From Actinomycetota bacterium (GTDB lineage Bacteria; Actinomycetota; Actinomycetes; S36-B12), in contig SYJA01000044.1 of NCBI GenBank assembly GCA_005798555.1, positions 1 through 36,710 on the forward strand: DNA of 36,710 nucleotides. The letters run 5' to 3'. Of this stretch, positions 32,677 through 36,710 are shown one piece after another (positions within the stretch are counted from its first letter, which is position 1; each line of letters opens with the position of its first letter). The notes beneath the pieces were generated by a model that was not told where the DNA came from, made no database searches, and saw nothing but the letters and a program-made list of their open reading frames with translations. The position numbers and the translations under genes are program-made.

Positions 32677-33888
32677 GTGAGTGCCCCGGTTGCCGGCCCA
32701 AATGCGCGCGCCTGGTGGGTTGTTGCACCGCTGGCAGCGATTTGGGCGGCCGCCGTGGGGTGGACTATCTGCGCGGTGCCGGTGCTCGCGGCCTGGGTCT
32801 CCTCGGTGCAATCGACGGCCGGGTGGGGGCAGCTATTGCGCACCTCCGGGCTGGTTTGGGTGGTGGCCCACGATGTTCCGGTTCAAGTCGGCGGCACCAC
32901 CTATTCGTTACTGCCCTGGGGACTGTTGGCCATTCCGGTGTTCTTATTGGTTTATGCCGGCCGCTGGGCTGGTCGGCTGGCGAAGGTCGATACCGTTCGA
33001 GAGTGGCTGCTGGTTTCAGGTGCCGCAGCGATTAGCTACACCCTGATAGTCACCGTGGTGAGTTTGCTCGCGCGGGTTCCGGGGGCTCGAACCTCGGCAA
33101 GGTACGCATTGCTGGCGGCATTGGCAATTTCGGTTCTCTCGTTGTTGTGGGGAGTTTTGCGCGGGTCCTCAATGCGCCCGATGATCCTCAGTGCGATACC
33201 GCGCGATCTTCGGGTGGTAATTCGCGGCGCCGTCATCGCCATCGCGACGCTGATCGGCATAGGTGCGGCCCTGATGGCGTTGTCACTTATTGTGCACTTC
33301 GGTGAAGTCATCCGGATTCAGCAGTACCTCGAACCGGGGCCACTAGGTGGTGTCGCGCTCCTAGTACTAAGTATCGGCTACTTGCCCGTTGCCGCGATGT
33401 GGGCAGTTAGCTATTGCCTTGGCGCCGGAGTGAGCATAGGCACTGACGTCACGCTGACACCCTTTATCGCTACCTCGGCGCCGGTGGAGCTGCCGCCATT
33501 TCCGATGCTGGCCGCCTTGCCACAAGATGTTGGCCCCGTGGCGTGGGCGCTGCCGGTTATTGGGGTATTCGCGGGCACCTTGATCGGATTGGTGGTGGCG
33601 AAGGGTGGGTTTCGGTTAGGTCGGCGCATTGGCTTGGCCGCCGGGGCCAGTTTGCTGGCCGCTATTGGGGTTTATCTGCTGCTGTTCATGTCAAGTGGCG
33701 CCCTGGGCACCATGAACCTGGTGCAGGTTGGTCCGATGCCGGCCTTGGGTGCGACCATTGCCTTGGCATTGATGCTGATTGGTTCAGTTGCGACCGTGTT
33801 ACTTTTTGGTCTGCGCCAGAAGACCACATTGCCGGAACCGGCAACCGCGAAAAGTGAAATCGATGAGCTCCCCAGCATCGCCGAATGA
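32677..33888 (+). CDS. PerM/DUF6350-family multi-spanning membrane protein
   Basis: About 403 residues with roughly nine to ten hydrophobic helices and few polar loops. It has the position (between sucCD and purN) and character of the actinobacterial DUF6350 family, which includes mycobacterial PerM, a cell-division-related integral membrane protein. Family assignment rests on context plus the helix pattern, including the early segment SLLPWGLLAIPVFLLVYAGR. GTG 32677 (MSAPVAGP) is preferred to the upstream in-frame start at 32632, because that N-terminus is non-hydrophobic and unlike the family. The 3' end overlaps the next gene by 26 nt. Confidence 0.78.
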   Translation: MSAPVAGPNARAWWVVAPLAAIWAAAVGWTICAVPVLAAWVSSVQSTAGWGQLLRTSGLVWVVAHDVPVQVGGTTYSLLPWGLLAIPVFLLVYAGRWAGRLAKVDTVREWLLVSGAAAISYTLIVTVVSLLARVPGARTSARYALLAALAISVLSLLWGVLRGSSMRPMILSAIPRDLRVVIRGAVIAIATLIGIGAALMALSLIVHFGEVIRIQQYLEPGPLGGVALLVLSIGYLPVAAMWAVSYCLGAGVSIGTDVTLTPFIATSAPVELPPFPMLAALPQDVGPVAWALPVIGVFAGTLIGLVVAKGGFRLGRRIGLAAGASLLAAIGVYLLLFMSSGALGTMNLVQVGPMPALGATIALALMLIGSVATVLLFGLRQKTTLPEPATAKSEIDELPSIAE

Positions 33889-34576
33889 GCCACGACCGCC
33901 TAGTCAGGTGGGATTGGCACTGGCTTGGGCATTTCAAAAACTGCGGGCGAATTTCGCCGGCTTCGTTGCCTTAGCCGCGGTAGTCGCGGTCATTCAGCTG
34001 GCCCAGCAGGTTGCCTTGCAACCACTGAACAACATCGTGGTTGACTGCCTGGACCCGCAAAGCCCGGGCCAGATCAATGCCTGCTCAGCCACCATCGCCG
34101 AAGGTGCTCTCACGGGAGTATCGCTCTTGGTGATTTTCACCATCCTCGGATTTCTTGCCACCATCGGGGTCTATCGCGCCGGCATCCGGGCCACCCAAGG
34201 GCAGCCGCCAAGTTTTGCCGAGATGTTTACCAGCGAGAACCTAGGCAAGTATCTGCTCTTCACTCTCGCCTACATCGGCTTGTCAGTACTTGGCTTCATC
34301 GCCTGCATCGTGCCGGGTTTCCTAGTTTTGTTCCTCCTGCAACTAGGTCCCTTCTATGTACTTGATAGGGGCTACGGCGTGCGTCAAGCAATCAAGGCAA
34401 GTGCTCAGGCGATGAGCAAGAACCTTGGACCGGCGATCGTAATGACGTTGTTGAGTACTCTGGTGCTCGTGGTAGGTGGTGCGTTTTACGGAATCTTGAC
34501 GCTGGTGACACTGCCCTTCGCCACCTTGTTCATGGCGCATATGTATCGACAGTTCAACGGCGAAGTAGTTCGCTAG
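33863..34576 (+). CDS. Integral membrane protein of unknown function
   Basis: 237 residues: a cytoplasmic Pro-rich tail (~1-30) followed by about five hydrophobic segments. A stretch IVPGFLVLFLLQLGPFYVLD then YGVRQAIKASAQAMSKNLG resembles the PG-loop and amphipathic helix seen in several DUF-type bacterial membrane proteins. No function can be assigned. ATG 33863 lies 26 nt inside the end of the PerM-like gene and has no strong ribosome site, so translation is probably coupled. The frame is open further upstream to 33779, but that would be deep inside the previous gene. Confidence 0.7.
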   Translation: MSSPASPNEPRPPSQVGLALAWAFQKLRANFAGFVALAAVVAVIQLAQQVALQPLNNIVVDCLDPQSPGQINACSATIAEGALTGVSLLVIFTILGFLATIGVYRAGIRATQGQPPSFAEMFTSENLGKYLLFTLAYIGLSVLGFIACIVPGFLVLFLLQLGPFYVLDRGYGVRQAIKASAQAMSKNLGPAIVMTLLSTLVLVVGGAFYGILTLVTLPFATLFMAHMYRQFNGEVVR

Positions 34577-34579
34577 GGT
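34574..34579 (+). promoter_or_regulatory. Putative -10 hexamer, leaderless start of purN
   Basis: TAGGGT, then 6 nt, then GTG 34586. The hexamer overlaps the stop codon of the upstream membrane protein gene. There is no good Shine-Dalgarno for GTG 34586. Confidence 0.45.
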
Positions 34580-34585
34580 GGTGGC

Positions 34586-35152
34586 GTGGCCCCCCGAATT
34601 CTCGTCCTAGCTTCGGGTTCTGGCACTTTGCTGCAAGCGCTCCTTGATTCACCACTTGAGCAGTTCATAGTTGCGGTGGGCTCCGATCGTGGCGACGCGG
34701 GTGCACTGGTTCGAGCCGCCACCCACGGGGTCGCGATATTTACCGTCGACCCGGCGAATTTTCCGGCACGCACTGACTGGGACAGTGCGATGTTGGACGC
34801 GGCAACGGCGTACGATCCGGATCTGGTGGTAAGTGCTGGCTTCATGCGGATTCTGGCGCCCGAATTTGTCACCGAATTCAGCGGGCGCATCATCAATACC
34901 CACCCCGCCCTATTACCGAGTTTCCCCGGGGCGCACGCGGTGCGCGATGCGCTTGCCGCCGGGGTCACCGAGACCGGTTGCACCGTGCATTACCTAGACG
35001 ACGGTGTCGACACCGGGCCGATAATCGCGCAGGTGCCGGTTGCGATCATGCCGGGTGATGACGAGTCGGCCCTGCACGAGCGCATCAAGATAGCGGAACG
35101 AATCTTGCTGATATCCGTCATAACAGAACTGATCGGAGCCGTTGATGAGTGA
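34586..35152 (+). CDS. purN: Phosphoribosylglycinamide formyltransferase
   Basis: 188 residues. It transfers formyl from 10-formyl-THF to GAR in purine synthesis. The phosphate loop [12 protein letters not shown] is at 9-20. The catalytic triad is N104, H106 ([13 protein letters not shown]) and D142 (DDGVDTGPI), equivalent to N106/H108/D144 of E. coli. The start is GTG 34586, chosen by the conserved [10 protein letters not shown] core and a -10 hexamer 6 nt upstream. purH begins 8 nt before its stop, so purN-purH form one operon. Confidence 0.95.
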   Translation: MAPRILVLASGSGTLLQALLDSPLEQFIVAVGSDRGDAGALVRAATHGVAIFTVDPANFPARTDWDSAMLDAATAYDPDLVVSAGFMRILAPEFVTEFSGRIINTHPALLPSFPGAHAVRDALAAGVTETGCTVHYLDDGVDTGPIIAQVPVAIMPGDDESALHERIKIAERILLISVITELIGAVDE

Positions 35153-36707
35153 TCCAGCAGGTCGAGTTATCCTAAGGGCCTTGGTCTCGGTCTATGACAA
35201 GACTGGCCTAGTAGATCTGGCCCAGGCGCTAAGTGCATCAGGTGTTGAGATCGTCTCGACCGGATCCACGGCCAAGACAATCGCCGCTGCTGGGTGCCCG
35301 GTGACTTTGGTCGGTGACGTGACCGGATTTCCGGAGTGCCTCGACGGGCGTGTTAAAACACTGCATCCGATGATCCATGGCGGGTTGCTCGCCGATTTGC
35401 GGCGCGAGTCGCATCGCGATGAGTTGGCGGCACTAGGTATCGAGCCATTTGATCTCGTCGTAGTCAATCTGTACCCATTCAATGACACTGTTGCATCCGG
35501 TGTCGGTGTTGACGAGTGCATTGAACAGATCGACATCGGTGGCCCAGCCATGGTCCGGGCGTCGGCGAAGAACTACGCGAATGTCGCGGTCGTGGTTTCA
35601 CCCCTTAAGTATCCGGAGGTTGCAGCGGCGATCGAGGCTGGTGGATTTACCCTCGAGCAGCGCGCGGCCTTGGCGGCAGCGGCATTTGCCCATACAGCCA
35701 CCTATGACATCGCGGTCGCTTCGTGGCTGGGCAAAGCCGTCGCGCCAGCACCGGAGGGCTTTGCCGAATGGACGGGTGCCTCCTGGTCGCGCGGTGAAGT
35801 CCTGCGTTATGGCGAGAACCCGCATCAGCAGGCCGCGGTTTATCAATCGCATCAACATGAGCCCGGGTTGGCCAATGCCAAACAATTACAGGGCAAAGCG
35901 ATGTCATACAACAACTTCGTTGATGCTGATGCGGCCAGGCGCGCTGCATTTGATCATCTCGAACCGGCGATTGCCATCATCAAGCATGCTAATCCATGCG
36001 GGATTGCCGTCGGAACCGATATCGCCGAGGCATATGTGAAAGCCTTCGCCACCGACCCGGTATCAGCCTTTGGCGGAGTGGTTGCGGCCAACCGCCCGAT
36101 CACCGCCGCCTTGGCGGTGGCCCTCGGGGATGTCTTTACCGAGGTGATCGTGGCCCCTGATTACGAACCGGCGGCTTTGGACCTGCTAGCTGTGAAGAAG
36201 AACTTGCGGGTTTTGCAGGTCGCGGGCCCGCACCCGGGGCGCCACTACGAAACGCGCTCCATCAGCGGCGGCGTGCTAGTGCAATCCACCGATGACATTG
36301 CTGCGCCCGGTGATGACCCGGCAACTTGGCGGTTAGCCGCTGGGTCGCCGGTAGCGGCGTCAATCCTTGGAGATCTGGAGTTTGCCTGGCGTGCGGTGCG
36401 GTCGGTGAAATCCAATGCCGTCTTGCTCGCTGCCGGTGGGGCGGCGGTAGGTATTGGCATGGGCCAGGTGAATCGGGTTGACTCCGCCCGGCTTGCCGTC
36501 GACCGGGCCGGTGACCGGGTCGCGGGTGCGGTCGCCGCGTCGGATGCCTTCTTTCCGTTCGCCGATGGCCTGCAGGTATTGATCGATGCCGGAGTACGTG
36601 CGGTCGTGCAACCTGGCGGTTCGGTTCGAGACGACGAAGTGATTGCCGCGGCCGAGGCGTCCGGCATCACGATGTACTTCACCGGTACCAGGCATTTCTT
36701 CCACTGA
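35145..36707 (+). CDS. purH: Bifunctional AICAR transformylase / IMP cyclohydrolase
   Basis: 520 residues, complete. The N-terminal MGS-like IMP cyclohydrolase domain ([35 protein letters not shown]) is followed by the AICAR transformylase domain ([14 protein letters not shown], the KHANPCG segment that carries the catalytic Lys-His, and [10 protein letters not shown]). It completes IMP synthesis. ATG 35145 has GGAG at 35135-35138 and overlaps the purN stop by 8 nt. An ATG at 36707-36709 overlaps its TGA stop and may begin the next gene, which the window cuts off. Confidence 0.96.
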   Translation: MSDPAGRVILRALVSVYDKTGLVDLAQALSASGVEIVSTGSTAKTIAAAGCPVTLVGDVTGFPECLDGRVKTLHPMIHGGLLADLRRESHRDELAALGIEPFDLVVVNLYPFNDTVASGVGVDECIEQIDIGGPAMVRASAKNYANVAVVVSPLKYPEVAAAIEAGGFTLEQRAALAAAAFAHTATYDIAVASWLGKAVAPAPEGFAEWTGASWSRGEVLRYGENPHQQAAVYQSHQHEPGLANAKQLQGKAMSYNNFVDADAARRAAFDHLEPAIAIIKHANPCGIAVGTDIAEAYVKAFATDPVSAFGGVVAANRPITAALAVALGDVFTEVIVAPDYEPAALDLLAVKKNLRVLQVAGPHPGRHYETRSISGGVLVQSTDDIAAPGDDPATWRLAAGSPVAASILGDLEFAWRAVRSVKSNAVLLAAGGAAVGIGMGQVNRVDSARLAVDRAGDRVAGAVAASDAFFPFADGLQVLIDAGVRAVVQPGGSVRDDEVIAAAEASGITMYFTGTRHFFH

Positions 36708-36710
36708 TGG

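Noticed and set aside
1-36710. tRNA/rRNA genes, CRISPR arrays, insertion sequences, attachment sites
   Set aside because: None was seen on reading both strands: no regularly spaced repeats, no transposase or integrase, and no tRNA-like cloverleaf recognised. A covariance-model scan was not possible here.

Overview
The window looks like a chromosomal segment of an actinobacterium. The gene order guaB3 – aldehyde dehydrogenase – ChoD-like GMC oxidase – guaA – pcrA – M23 peptidase – sucC – sucD – PerM/DUF6350 – purN – purH is a recognisable actinobacterial backbone. By eye the GC content is roughly 60 %. Spacing is very tight: there are ATGA and GTGA start/stop overlaps and several convergent gene pairs that touch or overlap. 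Many genes begin 6-7 nt after a TANNNT-like -10 hexamer with no leader. This suggests a compact, possibly uncultivated, free-living actinobacterium. The genus cannot be read from the sequence.

Layout. 1-3857: end of guaB3, aldehyde dehydrogenase and GMC oxidase on +. 3888-7590: a three-gene molybdenum hydroxylase operon (coxS-coxL-coxM order, form II active site) on -. 7691-9971: CD225/dispanin membrane protein, guaA and a small membrane protein. 10013-15655: PIG-L deacetylase, a secreted M15-like protein with three C-terminal beta-domains, PcrA/UvrD helicase and an M23 peptidase. 15758-17187: glycerate kinase and a stand-alone Lrp/AsnC RAM domain. 17211-29649: a catabolic island. 29718-36707: sucCD, a TauE/SafE permease, PerM, a membrane protein, purN and purH. 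No rRNA, tRNA, CRISPR array, IS element or convincing intrinsic terminator was seen, and no stretch over 300 bases lacks a gene.

The most interesting region is 17.2-29.65 kb. It encodes an SDR, a 2-aminobenzoyl-CoA (or salicylyl-CoA) monooxygenase/reductase fused to an Old Yellow Enzyme domain, a MenB/BadI-like crotonase, a PcaF-like thiolase, a Rid-family protein, an ADP-forming and an AMP-forming acyl-CoA synthetase, both subunits of a B12-dependent acyl-CoA mutase, and a PaaX-type regulator. There is no ring-cleaving dioxygenase.

I infer an oxygenase/reductase (not dioxygenase) route for anthranilate or salicylate. Aryl-CoA is dearomatised to a 5-oxocyclohexene-CoA. The enamine is hydrolysed (anthranilate case) to 2,5-dioxocyclohexanecarboxyl-CoA, which a BadI-like hydrolase opens to 4-oxopimelyl-CoA. 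A B12 mutase then converts this gamma-keto thioester to 2-methyl-3-oxoadipyl-CoA, and the PcaF-like thiolase splits it to succinyl-CoA and propionyl-CoA. The first step rests on known family chemistry; the mutase/thiolase ending is a new hypothesis. It is supported by co-location, by an altered mutase active-site loop, and by shared promoter elements.
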